NCBI RefSeq assembly: GCF_039645585.1
Contig: NZ_CP147915.1
Coordinates: forward strand, 620,001-684,000
Length of the DNA stretch: 64,000 nt
Origin: Sulfurimonas sp. HSL-1656
Lineage (GTDB): Bacteria > Campylobacterota > Campylobacteria > Campylobacterales > Sulfurimonadaceae
Direction of reading: 5' to 3'
Shown: in pieces, positions 1 to 8,518 of the stretch
How the letters are laid out: every line of letters starts with the position of its first letter
How positions within the stretch are numbered: the stretch's first letter is position 1
Position numbers and translations under genes: made by a program
The notes under the pieces: model-generated
Seen by the model: only the letters and a program-made list of their open reading frames with translations
The model's database searches: none
What the model was told of the DNA's origin: nothing

Positions 1-68
1 ATACGCTTTAGAGCTGGGCTTTAGCACGAATCTGCTACCCTTTCACATCCGTTGGATGGAGGTGAGGT

Positions 69-1283
69 TTGGTTCGGGTCTTTTGGCTGCTTTTGGCGCC
101 CCTGGTGCTGTTGGCATCGTCGGTGGAAACCTACAAATGGAGCGAGGGTGAGAGTTACCTGATGTTCCTGGAGCGCCTCCATCTTCCGCAGGCACTTTAT
201 TACGATATCGACAGCGACGACCAGAAGCTGACGGAGGAACTCCGCAGCGGCATCCCCTACCAGGTGATGCATGACCGCAACGGCACCATCGAACAGGTGC
301 TCATTCCCGTTTCCGACGAACTGCAGCTGCATCTTTACCGCAAAGACGGGGGCTTCGCCTTTGAAGCAATTCCGGTAATCGCTTCGACCAAGCGCGAGTC
401 GATCTCGCTTTCCATCGAAAACTCCCCCTACTACGATATCCTCAAAGCGACCGGTTCCCGCTCACTGGCGCATGCCTTCGTCGCGGGGTTCAAAAACTCC
501 CTCAACTTCCGCCGCGATCTGCGCAAGGGGGACAAGCTCGTGATGGTCTATACGCAGAAGTACCGTCTCGGAAATCCGTTCGGCATGCCCGAGCTGCTGG
601 TCGGCATGGTCGAAATGCGGGGGAAACGCCACTCGGTCTACCTCAACAGCGACGAACGCTACTATGATGAAAAAGGGCGCCAGGTCGAAGGGTTTCTGCT
701 CTCGCGTCCGGTCCGCAGCGGCCGTGTGAGTTCCGGGTTTACGCTGCGCCGATTCCACCCGATCCTCAAACGCTACCGTGCCCACCTCGGGGTGGATTAC
801 GCCGCGCCGAGGGGCACACCTGTCGTGGCTGCCGGCAGCGGAACCGTTATTTTTGCGGGTCGCTCGCGCGGGTACGGCAATCTTATCAAGGTCCGGCATG
901 GGGACGGGTATGTGACGCTGTATGCCCACCTGAAGGCTTTCAGACGCGGTATCCGCAGCGGCAAACCGGTCAAGCAGGGGCAGGTGATCGGCTACGTCGG
1001 AAGTACGGGGCTCTCGACGGGTCCGCACCTGCACTTCGGACTGTACAAGAACGGCCGTGCGATCAACCCGGCCCGCGTGGTCCAGGTGACGACAAAACAG
1101 CTCGGCGGCAAAGCGCTCAAAGCTTTCAGGGGTGAAATGGCACGCCTGGATGCGCTGGTCGCCGATGTGATGGTGCATCCGCAGGAGGCCGTCAAGGTCG
1201 AGACGATCGACAACGCCTGCTACATCGATCCCGAAAGCTGCCGTCCGCTGAAGAAGGGGGAGAACAATGAAACACATCAGTGA
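69..1283 (+). CDS. M23 (LytM-type) peptidoglycan metallopeptidase
   Basis: The 404-residue product has an N-terminal hydrophobic export signal (about residues 2-18), a long periplasmic middle part, and a C-terminal M23 peptidase domain at about residues 220-345. The zinc ligands are visible as HLGVDYA (His and Asp near residues 238-242) and HLHFG (near 320), the usual HxxxD and HxH motifs. The family cuts peptide cross-links of peptidoglycan in the periplasm and affects cell shape or division in Campylobacterota. The start is a TTG at 69, chosen because GGAGGTGAG lies about 5 bases upstream. The end overlaps mgtE by 17 bases, suggesting co-transcription. The specific bond cut cannot be told. 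Bases 1-68 may hold the end of an upstream gene, but it is too short to identify. Confidence 0.85.
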   Translation: MVRVFWLLLAPLVLLASSVETYKWSEGESYLMFLERLHLPQALYYDIDSDDQKLTEELRSGIPYQVMHDRNGTIEQVLIPVSDELQLHLYRKDGGFAFEAIPVIASTKRESISLSIENSPYYDILKATGSRSLAHAFVAGFKNSLNFRRDLRKGDKLVMVYTQKYRLGNPFGMPELLVGMVEMRGKRHSVYLNSDERYYDEKGRQVEGFLLSRPVRSGRVSSGFTLRRFHPILKRYRAHLGVDYAAPRGTPVVAAGSGTVIFAGRSRGYGNLIKVRHGDGYVTLYAHLKAFRRGIRSGKPVKQGQVIGYVGSTGLSTGPHLHFGLYKNGRAINPARVVQVTTKQLGGKALKAFRGEMARLDALVADVMVHPQEAVKVETIDNACYIDPESCRPLKKGENNETHQ

Positions 1284-2613
1284 GATCAAACACGCGTTCG
1301 ACCAGTTTCTGCTGGGCAAATCGGAACACCTTCCCCACGCCAGCGAGATTTCGTACCTGCTTAAAAACATCCACCAGGAGAGCCCGGAAGATTTCCGCGG
1401 GATGCTGGGCCGGATCCCCCAGGATGTCCGGGGGGAGGTCCTGCTCGAACTGCCCGAAAAGCTCAAAGAGGATGCGATCGAGCACTACTCCAGCGATGAG
1501 CTGGCCGAGGCGGTCGAAGGGCTGGATTCGGATGATGCGGCGGAACTGATCGAGGACATCGTCGATTTCGACGAAGACAAGTCCGAAGCCGTTTACGAGC
1601 AGCTCGACGAGGAAGACCGCGAAGACATCGACAAGATCCGCAGCTACGAGGATGACCAGGCCGGCGCCTGGATGCAGACGGAGCTCTTCGAGGCGACGCT
1701 CGACGAGACGGTACGCATCGCCATCGCACGGCTCAAACACCTGAAAGAGGAGGGGGAGCTGGAAAATGTCCACCAGCTCTACATCGTCAACGACGAACAC
1801 CGGCTGGTGGCGACCGTCGCCCTGGAAGACATGATCCTGATGGATTTCGAGCAGACCTTCCGTGCGCAGCTGACGACGAAAGCGTTCCGTTCGGTCAAGG
1901 CGACCGATGACATTGACGAGGTTGCGACGATCTTCGAACAGTACGACGTTGCGGTGCTGCCGGTCGTCGACCATGAAAGCCGGCTGGTGGGGCGGATCAC
2001 CTCGGACGACATCTACGACGTCATCGAAGAGCGCGCCACCGAGCAGATCTATAACCTCGCCGGGGTCAACGACGAAGTCGAACAGGAAGAGGGCATCAAG
2101 GGGGTCTTCAAGAACCGCGCCAGCTGGCTCTTCGTCAACCTGCTTACGGCCATTCTCGCCTCGGCGGTCATCGGCCTTTTCGATGCGACGATCGCGGCCT
2201 ACGTTCCGCTGGCGATCCTGATGCCCATCGTCGCGTCGATGGGGGGCAATGCGGGCACCCAGACCCTGACGGTCATGGTGCGCCAGATGGCGCTGGGGGA
2301 TATCGAGTTCGGCAACGCCAAGTCGGCGCTCTACAAGGAGATCGCCGTCGCGCTGCTCAACGGCCTGCTCTTTGCCCTGATTATGGGGCTGATCGCCTGG
2401 GCATGGTTCCAGCTGCCGCTGCTGGGGATCGTCATCGGTATGGCGATGATCATCAACCTCTTTATCGCCGGTTTCTTCGGCGCCTCCATCCCCCTGCTGC
2501 TCAAGCGCCTCAACATCGATCCGGCGGTCGGCTCGACCGTTTTGCTGACGACGGCAACGGACGTCTTCGGCTTCTTCAGCTTCCTTGGACTGGCCAAGGT
2601 CATTCTGCTCTGA
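1267..2613 (+). CDS. mgtE: MgtE-type magnesium channel/transporter
   Basis: The 448-residue protein has the full MgtE layout: an acidic N-terminal MgtE domain (about 1-130), two CBS domains (about 135-255) and a C-terminal membrane domain of five helices (about 285-448) containing the PIVASMGGNAGTQTLTV signature of the pore. The family is a Mg2+-gated inner-membrane channel in which cytoplasmic Mg2+ bound between the N and CBS domains closes the pore. Its ATG lies inside the end of the preceding peptidase gene and follows a good ribosome site (AAGGGGGAG), so the two are probably one transcript. Length is normal for the family. Confidence 0.93.
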   Translation: MKHISEIKHAFDQFLLGKSEHLPHASEISYLLKNIHQESPEDFRGMLGRIPQDVRGEVLLELPEKLKEDAIEHYSSDELAEAVEGLDSDDAAELIEDIVDFDEDKSEAVYEQLDEEDREDIDKIRSYEDDQAGAWMQTELFEATLDETVRIAIARLKHLKEEGELENVHQLYIVNDEHRLVATVALEDMILMDFEQTFRAQLTTKAFRSVKATDDIDEVATIFEQYDVAVLPVVDHESRLVGRITSDDIYDVIEERATEQIYNLAGVNDEVEQEEGIKGVFKNRASWLFVNLLTAILASAVIGLFDATIAAYVPLAILMPIVASMGGNAGTQTLTVMVRQMALGDIEFGNAKSALYKEIAVALLNGLLFALIMGLIAWAWFQLPLLGIVIGMAMIINLFIAGFFGASIPLLLKRLNIDPAVGSTVLLTTATDVFGFFSFLGLAKVILL

Positions 2614-2948
2614 TCATTCCTTTCTTCCTATCTGTAGAACGAATGTTTTTGTTCCCCTTCTTCTTTGCACCCCAGGGTATCCTCTCTTGAGGCTGCGCCT
2701 CAATTCACCTTGTCTTGTGCAAAGCAGAAGCCAAACCGGGAAGAAGAAAGTACAAAGGGCTGGCGCCTTCGGCAACATCCAACCATTAATTATCCGCTCG
2801 ATCCGCTAATGACCATTTCGGATTTGACCTTTCAACCGAAGTAAGACACGCTGTTTTTCAGGGAAAAGTTAAAGATACAAGGTGCGGTTTACTTGTGTAT
2901 GCTCGAGGGAACTGGGCCCGCCGCAGAGGCGGACACAGCGTCAGTGTT
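2614..2948. other. 335-base intergenic stretch between convergent genes
   Basis: This stretch separates mgtE from the convergently transcribed TonB receptor gene. It is more AT-rich than its flanks. I see no open frame with coding character, no clear promoter and no classic terminator. Short GC-rich arms near 2913-2935 (CCCGCCGCAGAGGCGG) could form a weak stem at the end of the receptor gene. Confidence 0.5.
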
Positions 2949-4970
2949 TTAGAATTTGTATGAGACGTTGGCGTAGTAGTAGCGGCCCGGCTCGTTCAGC
3001 AGCATGACGTCGCCCGTAGGGTCGAGGCTGAGGAGCGTCAGGTCTTTATAGGTGTTGGAAACGGCATAGGTCGCGTTGAAGACATTGTCGACGCCGAGGA
3101 TCAGACCGAAGTTGCGGTTGATACGGTGATCGACTTTGAGGTTCATGACCGCCCAGGCACCGATGGCCTGTTCGCCGTTTTCCGCATCGTAACGGTCCCA
3201 TTGGTGCGCGGCGACCCCTTCGATGGTCGCCATACTGTCGTCACGATAGTTCCAGTTGAGGGCCAGGTGACCTTTGAGCGGCGGGATATCGGCGAGGTTG
3301 GTGCCGTTCTGGTCTCTGAGCGCACTGTCTTTTTTGCCGTACTGGTATGCCGCACCGAAGTCGACATAGACAGCATCGCTTGCATACCATGTCCCTGCCA
3401 TTTCGGCACCCCAGATCGTGGCATCCACGTTCTCGAAATTGTTCTGGGTGATCGTCGGCGTCGCGTTGAAATAGATGTAGTTTTTCAGGCGGCTGTAGAA
3501 GAGGCGCGTCTTCAGGTTGAAATTGCTGTAGGTGTTCGTCATCCCGAGGTCGGCTTCGTAGTTCGTCGTCTGGTCAAGATCGGGCGTACCGACGATCATG
3601 CCGCTTTTCTGGAAGTAGAGCTCGCGGGCATCCGGAACGCGCGAAGCCATACCGATGCCGCCGAAGAAGCCGAGGGTCTCCGTCACGCCGTAGTCGGCAA
3701 AGAGGTTGAGGCCGACGGAGGTGTAGTCGTTGTCCTGCAGGGCGGGATTGCCCGAGGTGATGGCCGTATCGTCATAGCGCAGTCCCAGTTTGTAGGCGGC
3801 GTTGCGATAGCGTTTTTCCAGTTCGGCGAAAAAGGCGACGTTGCGGGTGTCGGCGTCGTTGATGCTGGGGCCCATATAGGTGCCGTTCATGTCATAAGCG
3901 CCGTCCCAGTTGCGGAGGCTGCCGTCGAGTCCGAAGGTAATATCCATCGTATCGGAAACGGCCGTCGTGTTTTTGAGGGTCGCCCCCTGGATCGTGGAGG
4001 TGAGGTGGTTGGTCATCGTCCCCATCATCGCGGAGGATTTGCGCCATTCGGTCCACATCGGGTGGTCGACGTAGGAGTAGTAGTAGGTCGCGCTCAGCTC
4101 CTTGGACCAGCTTGCCAAATCTGTGGCAGCGTACTGGACGTTGTAGAGGTCGGAGTTGTCGTAGCGGGCGTCCATCCCGGAGTTGGGGTAGAGGACACCG
4201 TCACTGCGGTTGCCCGTATAGCCCAGGCGCAGTTCCTGGTTTTCGGCCAGGTTGACAAAGAGTTTCGCCATCACGGAACGTTTCGCGTAGGCGCTGCGGT
4301 CGCGTTCGGACGGCAGGTATGCGTTCGGGGCTTTGGCGGTACCCGCGGCGACGGCGTTGTCGATCTGCTCGGCGAAGGTATTGCCGCTGCCGTCCTCGTA
4401 CTGACCGCTCCATTCGCCCGAGACGCCGATCAGCGCGCGGACCGTATCGTTCCCGCCGGTGAGGGTGCCGGCGACTTTCGAGTAGCCGAAGCTGCCGATG
4501 CCCGCGTTGAAGTTGCCGTGAACCCCTTTTTCCGGCTGGACGGTGTCGACGGTCACGAGTCCGCTGAGGGTCCCGGCGTGTTCGACGTCATACGGTCCTT
4601 CGACCACGCTGATCGAGGAGATGTTGTTCGTGATGACATGCGAGGTCGGCGGGTCCATGCGGTTGGGGCAGGCGCCGTAGATCTTGCCGCCGTCGACGAT
4701 GACGTTGATGTTGTCGCGCTTCTGGCCGCGGAGGATGATGTCGTTCGCGATACCGCTGCGGCGTACCAGGGTGATGCTCGGCACCTGTTTGGCCAGTGCC
4801 TCGGCGGTGTCGGCGGATTTGATCTCTTCGGTGTTGACGTCGCTGAGCGATGAGCTTTCGACGACGATGCCGCCGAGCGTCGCCACGCCGCTCTCTGTCA
4901 CGTTGTTTTCCGCAGCGTCATTCGCAAGCAGCGCGGCCGCCGCGAGGGAAACCAGTAGCGTTTTCTTCAT
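2949..4970 (-). CDS. TonB-dependent copper receptor (OprC/NosA-like)
   Basis: A 673-residue outer-membrane TonB-dependent receptor with a short signal peptide (MKKTLLVSLAAAALL), a plug domain (about 45-160) and a 22-strand barrel ending in aromatic YYYANVSYKF. The plug carries CPNRMDPPTSH at residues 101-111. This Cys/Met/His cluster is the recognisable copper-binding motif of the OprC/NosA family, proteins linked to copper import and, in some denitrifiers, nitrous oxide reductase maturation. GAAGGAT precedes the ATG at 4970. The gene stands alone with convergent and divergent neighbours and no TonB/ExbBD nearby. Copper as substrate is inferred from the motif. A siderophore receptor is the alternative but would not explain the motif. 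Confidence 0.85.
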   Translation of the reverse strand: MKKTLLVSLAAAALLANDAAENNVTESGVATLGGIVVESSSLSDVNTEEIKSADTAEALAKQVPSITLVRRSGIANDIILRGQKRDNINVIVDGGKIYGACPNRMDPPTSHVITNNISSISVVEGPYDVEHAGTLSGLVTVDTVQPEKGVHGNFNAGIGSFGYSKVAGTLTGGNDTVRALIGVSGEWSGQYEDGSGNTFAEQIDNAVAAGTAKAPNAYLPSERDRSAYAKRSVMAKLFVNLAENQELRLGYTGNRSDGVLYPNSGMDARYDNSDLYNVQYAATDLASWSKELSATYYYSYVDHPMWTEWRKSSAMMGTMTNHLTSTIQGATLKNTTAVSDTMDITFGLDGSLRNWDGAYDMNGTYMGPSINDADTRNVAFFAELEKRYRNAAYKLGLRYDDTAITSGNPALQDNDYTSVGLNLFADYGVTETLGFFGGIGMASRVPDARELYFQKSGMIVGTPDLDQTTNYEADLGMTNTYSNFNLKTRLFYSRLKNYIYFNATPTITQNNFENVDATIWGAEMAGTWYASDAVYVDFGAAYQYGKKDSALRDQNGTNLADIPPLKGHLALNWNYRDDSMATIEGVAAHQWDRYDAENGEQAIGAWAVMNLKVDHRINRNFGLILGVDNVFNATYAVSNTYKDLTLLSLDPTGDVMLLNEPGRYYYANVSYKF

Positions 4971-5064
4971 TTTTATCCTTCATTCGATTGCATTCAAAAC
5001 CACAAATACTAGAGAAAAAGTGTTAAGGGGGTGTTAAATTGCCGCGGCGGATCGGCGGGTGCGT

Positions 5065-5070
5065 TACAAT
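5065..5070 (+). promoter_or_regulatory. -10 box of a probable leaderless gene
   Basis: TACAAT followed by GGCGCTC and then ATG at 5078. The distance puts the expected transcription start on or next to the ATG, and no Shine-Dalgarno sequence is present. Confidence 0.5.
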
Positions 5071-5077
5071 GGCGCTC

Positions 5078-5227
5078 ATGAATGCAAAAACGAAACAGAT
5101 CATCAAAATTATCCTGCTGCTCGCAGGGTCGGGTTTCTTCCTTTTTCAGGGCTTTTCGCTGCTCTTTACCGAGCAGGAGGTGACGCCGGAGAAGGTCGAA
5201 GCCGTTATTGGGGGCAGCGCAGAGTAA
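5078..5227 (+). CDS. small single-pass membrane protein, unknown function
   Basis: A 49-residue protein starting MNAKTKQ with one strong membrane helix (about residues 8-30, IIKIILLLAGSGFFLF) and a short acidic tail. I do not recognise the family. ATG 5078 was chosen over ATG 5069 because the latter lies inside the -10 box TACAAT (5065-5070), and 5078 sits where transcription should begin. The last 23 bases overlap the 3' end of the agmatine deiminase gene on the other strand. The reading frame is short, so reality as a gene is likely but not certain. Confidence 0.5.
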   Translation: MNAKTKQIIKIILLLAGSGFFLFQGFSLLFTEQEVTPEKVEAVIGGSAE

Positions 5228-6251
5228 CGCAGGCGGGGAACTGCATCGTCACGCAGTGCAGCGAACCGTGCTGGCGGATCAGGATGCTGCAGTCGATGCC
5301 GATGATCTCCCGGCCGGGGAAGAGCGTTTTGAAAACGGCCAGCGCCTCGTCGTCATGGGGGTCGTTGTAGACCGGGACGAGGACGGCGCCGTTGATGATG
5401 AGGAAGTTGGCGTAGGTCGCCGGCAGCCGCTCGTCCTCGAAATAGATCGCATCGGTCATCGGCAGCGGGACGAGGGTGAAGGGTTCGCCGCGGTCGTTAC
5501 GGAGTTCCCGGAGCTCCTGTTCCATCTTTTGCAGGGCGTCGAAGTGCTCGTCGGCGGCATCCGTGCACCGGACGTAGCAGATGGTGTCGGCGTCGCAGAA
5601 GCGGGCGAGGGTGTCGATGTGGCTGTCGGTGTCGTCCCCGGCGAGGTAGCCGGAGGTCAGCCAGAGGGTCCGTTTGACCCCCAGGGTCTCGGCAAGGACG
5701 GCCTCGATCTCCGCACGGCCTGTCAACGCGCTGTTGCGGTTGGGGTTCAGGAGACACTCTTCGGTGACGAGCAGCAGCCCCTCCCCGTTGCTTTCGATCC
5801 CGCCCCCTTCGAGAATAAAACGGTGTGAAGCGACCGGTGCGCCGTAGTGCTGCGCGATCGCCGCGGTCATCGCACTGTCTTTGGCCGCTTCAAACTTGCC
5901 GCCCCAGCCGGTGAAAACAAAGTCCTGGATAAGGCATCCCTCTGTTGTCTCGACGGTAATGCCGCTGCAGTCCCGCGCCCAGGTGTCATCGGTGTCATAC
6001 TGTACGAAATGCAGGTTCGTCCCCGGAGCGACGTAGCGCTGCACCCGGGCGATGTCGTCACAGACGATCAGGCAGGGCTGGAAACGGGCGACGCCTTCGG
6101 CGATACGGGCAAAAGTTTGGCACGCTTCGTCGAGGTAGGGCGCCCAGTCACTGTCGGCGTGGGGAAAGATCAGCTGGACAAAGGATTGGGGTTCAAACTC
6201 CGCAGGGAGACGTTTTACGTGATAGGTTTGCATCTTCTCTTCAACATTCAA
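5205..6251 (-). CDS. aguA: agmatine deiminase / peptidyl-arginine deiminase family protein
   Basis: A 348-residue member of the PAD_porph family, converting agmatine to N-carbamoylputrescine in cytoplasmic polyamine synthesis. Visible family features are KRLPAEFEPQ near the N terminus, DDTWARDCSG, EGGGIESNGEG, DSHIDTLARF with the catalytic His, and the nucleophile Cys in HCVTMQFP near the C terminus. The start is uncertain: ATG 6251 fits a nearly leaderless transcript from the shared palindromic promoter, while ATG 6233 follows GAAGAGAAG and would begin MQTYHVKRLP. It is divergent from alr. No carbamoylputrescine amidase gene is nearby. Confidence 0.88.
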   Translation of the reverse strand: MNVEEKMQTYHVKRLPAEFEPQSFVQLIFPHADSDWAPYLDEACQTFARIAEGVARFQPCLIVCDDIARVQRYVAPGTNLHFVQYDTDDTWARDCSGITVETTEGCLIQDFVFTGWGGKFEAAKDSAMTAAIAQHYGAPVASHRFILEGGGIESNGEGLLLVTEECLLNPNRNSALTGRAEIEAVLAETLGVKRTLWLTSGYLAGDDTDSHIDTLARFCDADTICYVRCTDAADEHFDALQKMEQELRELRNDRGEPFTLVPLPMTDAIYFEDERLPATYANFLIINGAVLVPVYNDPHDDEALAVFKTLFPGREIIGIDCSILIRQHGSLHCVTMQFPACVTLRCPQ

Positions 6252-6256
6252 TTTAT

Positions 6257-6270
6257 GACATTATAATGTC
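6257..6270. promoter_or_regulatory. palindromic bidirectional -10 region between aguA and alr
   Basis: GACATTATAATGTC is a perfect 14-base palindrome. It places TATAAT on the plus strand at 6262-6267 (5 bases before the alr ATG) and TATAAT on the minus strand at 6265-6260 (8 bases before the longest aguA start). The two -10 boxes overlap, so polymerase can presumably load in only one direction at a time. Confidence 0.65.
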
Positions 6271-6272
6271 GT

Positions 6273-7292
6273 ATGGCTTTTATCACCCTAGACCGCAAAG
6301 CGTTCCACCACAACCTTAACATGATCTCGAAACAGCTGCAGAGCCGTGAGAAAATCGCACTCGTCCTCAAGGATAACGCCTACGGGCACGGCTTAAAGCA
6401 GGTCGCGCAGATCGCAAGCAAATACGGGATCGGGCGGGCCGTCGTCCGCACGATCGAAGAGGCGGAACAGGTCCGGGACAAATTCAACTATATTCTCGTT
6501 CTCGCGGATATGCCGGCGGTGCTGATGCCTGCTTACTGCTTTACCATCAACGCGATGGAGCAGATCAAGAGTTTTCCCCCCGGAAGCCGGGTGGAGCTCA
6601 AGGTCGATACGGGAATGCACCGAAACGGCGTCCCGCCGCACCTGCTGCACCACGCCTTTGAAAAGATCAGCAAGAACGGATTGAAACTCGAGGGGGTCTT
6701 TACCCACCACCGCAGCGCGGACGAGATGGGGAGCGAATATTTCTGGCAGCGCCACACCTTTGAAAGCGTTAGACGCGAAGCGCTGATGCTGGCCAAACGC
6801 TACGGCTTTCCGAGGCTCCGCTTCCACTCCGCGAACTCCGCCGCGACCTTTAGAAGCCATGAAGGGCACGATGACATGGTGCGCGTCGGTATCGCGGCGT
6901 ACGGCTGCCTGGAGATGCCGCAGGCTCTGCCGCAGCCGGACCTGCTTCCCATCCTCTCGCTCTGGGGCGAAAAGATCTCACAGCGGCGCCTGAACCAGGG
7001 CGAACGGGTCGGATACGGCGGGTGCTTCGGCGCCGACCGCCAGATGCAGATCAGCAATTACGATGTCGGGTATGCCGACGGGCTGCTGCGCACGGCATCG
7101 AACCGCTATACCGCGCCCGGCGGCGAGATGCTGCTGGGGCGCGTCTCCATGGATAACTGCAGTTTTGCCAGTGATGCGGAGCAGCTGCTCATCTTCGACG
7201 ATGCCCGCAGCTACGCGGCCGCGGCGGGGACCATCTCGTATGAAGTCCTGGTCGGGCTGAATCCCCGCCTGCCGCGCAAGATCATCGAATAG
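6273..7292 (+). CDS. alr: alanine racemase
   Basis: A 339-residue PLP enzyme interconverting L- and D-alanine for peptidoglycan. The PLP lysine is K33 in LVLKDNAYGHG. The catalytic tyrosine is in NYDVGYADGLLR (about residue 265), and GRVSMDNCSF is the usual C-terminal motif. Slightly short for the family (about 360) but complete. The ATG at 6273 has no Shine-Dalgarno sequence and lies 5 bases after TATAAT, so the mRNA is probably leaderless. Confidence 0.93.
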   Translation: MAFITLDRKAFHHNLNMISKQLQSREKIALVLKDNAYGHGLKQVAQIASKYGIGRAVVRTIEEAEQVRDKFNYILVLADMPAVLMPAYCFTINAMEQIKSFPPGSRVELKVDTGMHRNGVPPHLLHHAFEKISKNGLKLEGVFTHHRSADEMGSEYFWQRHTFESVRREALMLAKRYGFPRLRFHSANSAATFRSHEGHDDMVRVGIAAYGCLEMPQALPQPDLLPILSLWGEKISQRRLNQGERVGYGGCFGADRQMQISNYDVGYADGLLRTASNRYTAPGGEMLLGRVSMDNCSFASDAEQLLIFDDARSYAAAAGTISYEVLVGLNPRLPRKIIE

Positions 7293-7308
7293 CGCGATGC
7301 CTCACTGT

Positions 7309-7701
7309 CTAAGCGGTGACTTTGATCACCGCTTCGGCGAATATGACCCCGTCAATTCCTTCATAGGCCATCGCTTCCATCTGCTCCTCATCCTCGATAT
7401 AGGTCAGGATTTTGGCATCGAAAAGATAGGTTTCGGCGACTTTCTGTACCGAACGCGCCAGGGCCGGGTCGACCAGGATGAAGCGTGCCCCCGCGTTTTC
7501 GGCGAAGAGGGCGTCTTTGACGGAGGCGGCTTCGAGGGCAAACGGGATGCCGTTCGCACCGCAGTAGGCGACGAGGTCGAGGTTCGCCGCGCCCCATGCG
7601 AAAAGCACGGTGCTGCCCGGCGGCGTCGATGCGATCGCTTCGGGGCCGTCGATGTGGTAGAAGGATTCCGATGCCAGATGGGGGTGACCGAAGATCAGCA
7701 T
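7309..7701 (-). CDS. conserved-looking hypothetical protein
   Basis: A 130-residue soluble protein that I do not recognise. It has alternating beta/alpha character (MLIFGHPHL, STVLFAWG, ARFILVD, AKILTYIED, DGVIFAEAVIKV), suggesting a small Rossmann-like or flavodoxin-like fold. No catalytic motif stands out. It is the last gene of the ribA-rsmG-PP0621 operon, starting one base after the preceding stop with a clear AAGGAG ribosome site. Function cannot be assigned from sequence. Confidence 0.7.
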   Translation of the reverse strand: MLIFGHPHLASESFYHIDGPEAIASTPPGSTVLFAWGAANLDLVAYCGANGIPFALEAASVKDALFAENAGARFILVDPALARSVQKVAETYLFDAKILTYIEDEEQMEAMAYEGIDGVIFAEAVIKVTA

Positions 7702-7702
7702 C

Positions 7703-7933
7703 TCAGGCTCCTTCCATGCAGCTTTTCGAACAGTAATATTTCCCCTCTTTGATAAAGGCTTCCTTGACGCTGACGAAGACGCCGCACGCTTCGCACGGTA
7801 CCATCGTGTCGTCGTCGCTCTTTTTCGCGGCGCTGTCGGACTTCGGCTGCTTCGTTACGGGGGTGCTTTTTTTGAAGAAGATGAAATAGACGGCGGCGAT
7901 AACACCGAGGATGAGAAGGATTTTCAAGAGCAT
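7703..7933 (-). CDS. PP0621-family small membrane protein with zinc-ribbon-like tail
   Basis: A 76-residue protein with one N-terminal membrane helix (MLLKILLILGVIAAVYFIFF), a short linker, and a cytosolic C-terminal motif with four cysteines: VPCEACGVFV and GKYYCSKSCMEGA. This CxxC...CxxxC pattern matches the PP0621 family of short proteins of unknown role and probably binds zinc. It overlaps the end of rsmG by 10 bases, indicating translational coupling. Confidence 0.75.
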   Translation of the reverse strand: MLLKILLILGVIAAVYFIFFKKSTPVTKQPKSDSAAKKSDDDTMVPCEACGVFVSVKEAFIKEGKYYCSKSCMEGA

Positions 7934-8517
7934 GCGGTCTCCTTGGGCGGGTTAATGAGAAGGTAGTGCCGCTCATCGGTTTCGATGATACGGTAGGGCA
8001 GATCTTCCGGGACTTCATTATAGACGTTCTCGCCTTTGTAAAAGAGGAGCATCGTCTCCGCATCCCGGTAGGGGGCGCTGAGGTTCAGGAGCATCCCGGT
8101 GTCGGTGACGGCCCGCGAGGTGATGAGGTCGAAGCGCTGGTCGGGAAGCGCCTCGACGCGGCAGTTTTCCACGGTGACGTTTTCCAGTTTCAGCGTCGCT
8201 TTGACGAACTGCAGAAACCCGGCCCGTTTCTGCAGCGGTTCGACGAGCGTCCAGTGTGTCTGGGGCTGTGCCATCGCGAGGATCAGTCCGGGGAACCCGG
8301 CTCCCGTGCCGATATCCATCGCCGTCGCAACCGGCGGCAGGAAGGTGACGGGATAGAGGGCGTCATAGAGGTAGTACTCGATCGTCGCGGCGTCTTTGTA
8401 GCCGCTGAGGTTGTGGATCTTGTTCCACTGCAGCAGAAGATCGCGGTAGCGCTCCAGGTGGGAGGCGAGATAAGAGGGGGCATCGGGCAGGGTGGCGATC
8501 TTCTGGGCGAATGTCAT
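7924..8517 (-). CDS. rsmG: 16S rRNA (guanine-N7)-methyltransferase RsmG
   Basis: A 197-residue class I SAM methyltransferase. Family marks are WNKIHNLSGYKD, the SAM loop MDIGTGAGFPGLILA, and LITSRAV. RsmG methylates N7 of G527 in the 530 loop of 16S rRNA. ATG 8517 was chosen because the protein then begins as in the family. A longer frame to 8631 would add out-of-character residues inside ribA. It starts 2 bases past the ribA stop and is the second gene of the operon. Confidence 0.9.
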   Translation of the reverse strand: MTFAQKIATLPDAPSYLASHLERYRDLLLQWNKIHNLSGYKDAATIEYYLYDALYPVTFLPPVATAMDIGTGAGFPGLILAMAQPQTHWTLVEPLQKRAGFLQFVKATLKLENVTVENCRVEALPDQRFDLITSRAVTDTGMLLNLSAPYRDAETMLLFYKGENVYNEVPEDLPYRIIETDERHYLLINPPKETACS

Positions 8518-8518
8518 G

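Noticed and set aside
3126-4853. Long plus-strand open frame of 575 codons opposite the TonB receptor gene
   Set aside because: It is a GC-rich mirror of the receptor gene with low-complexity Val/Gly/Asp/Arg composition and no domain; the receptor on the minus strand has clear signal peptide, plug and barrel.
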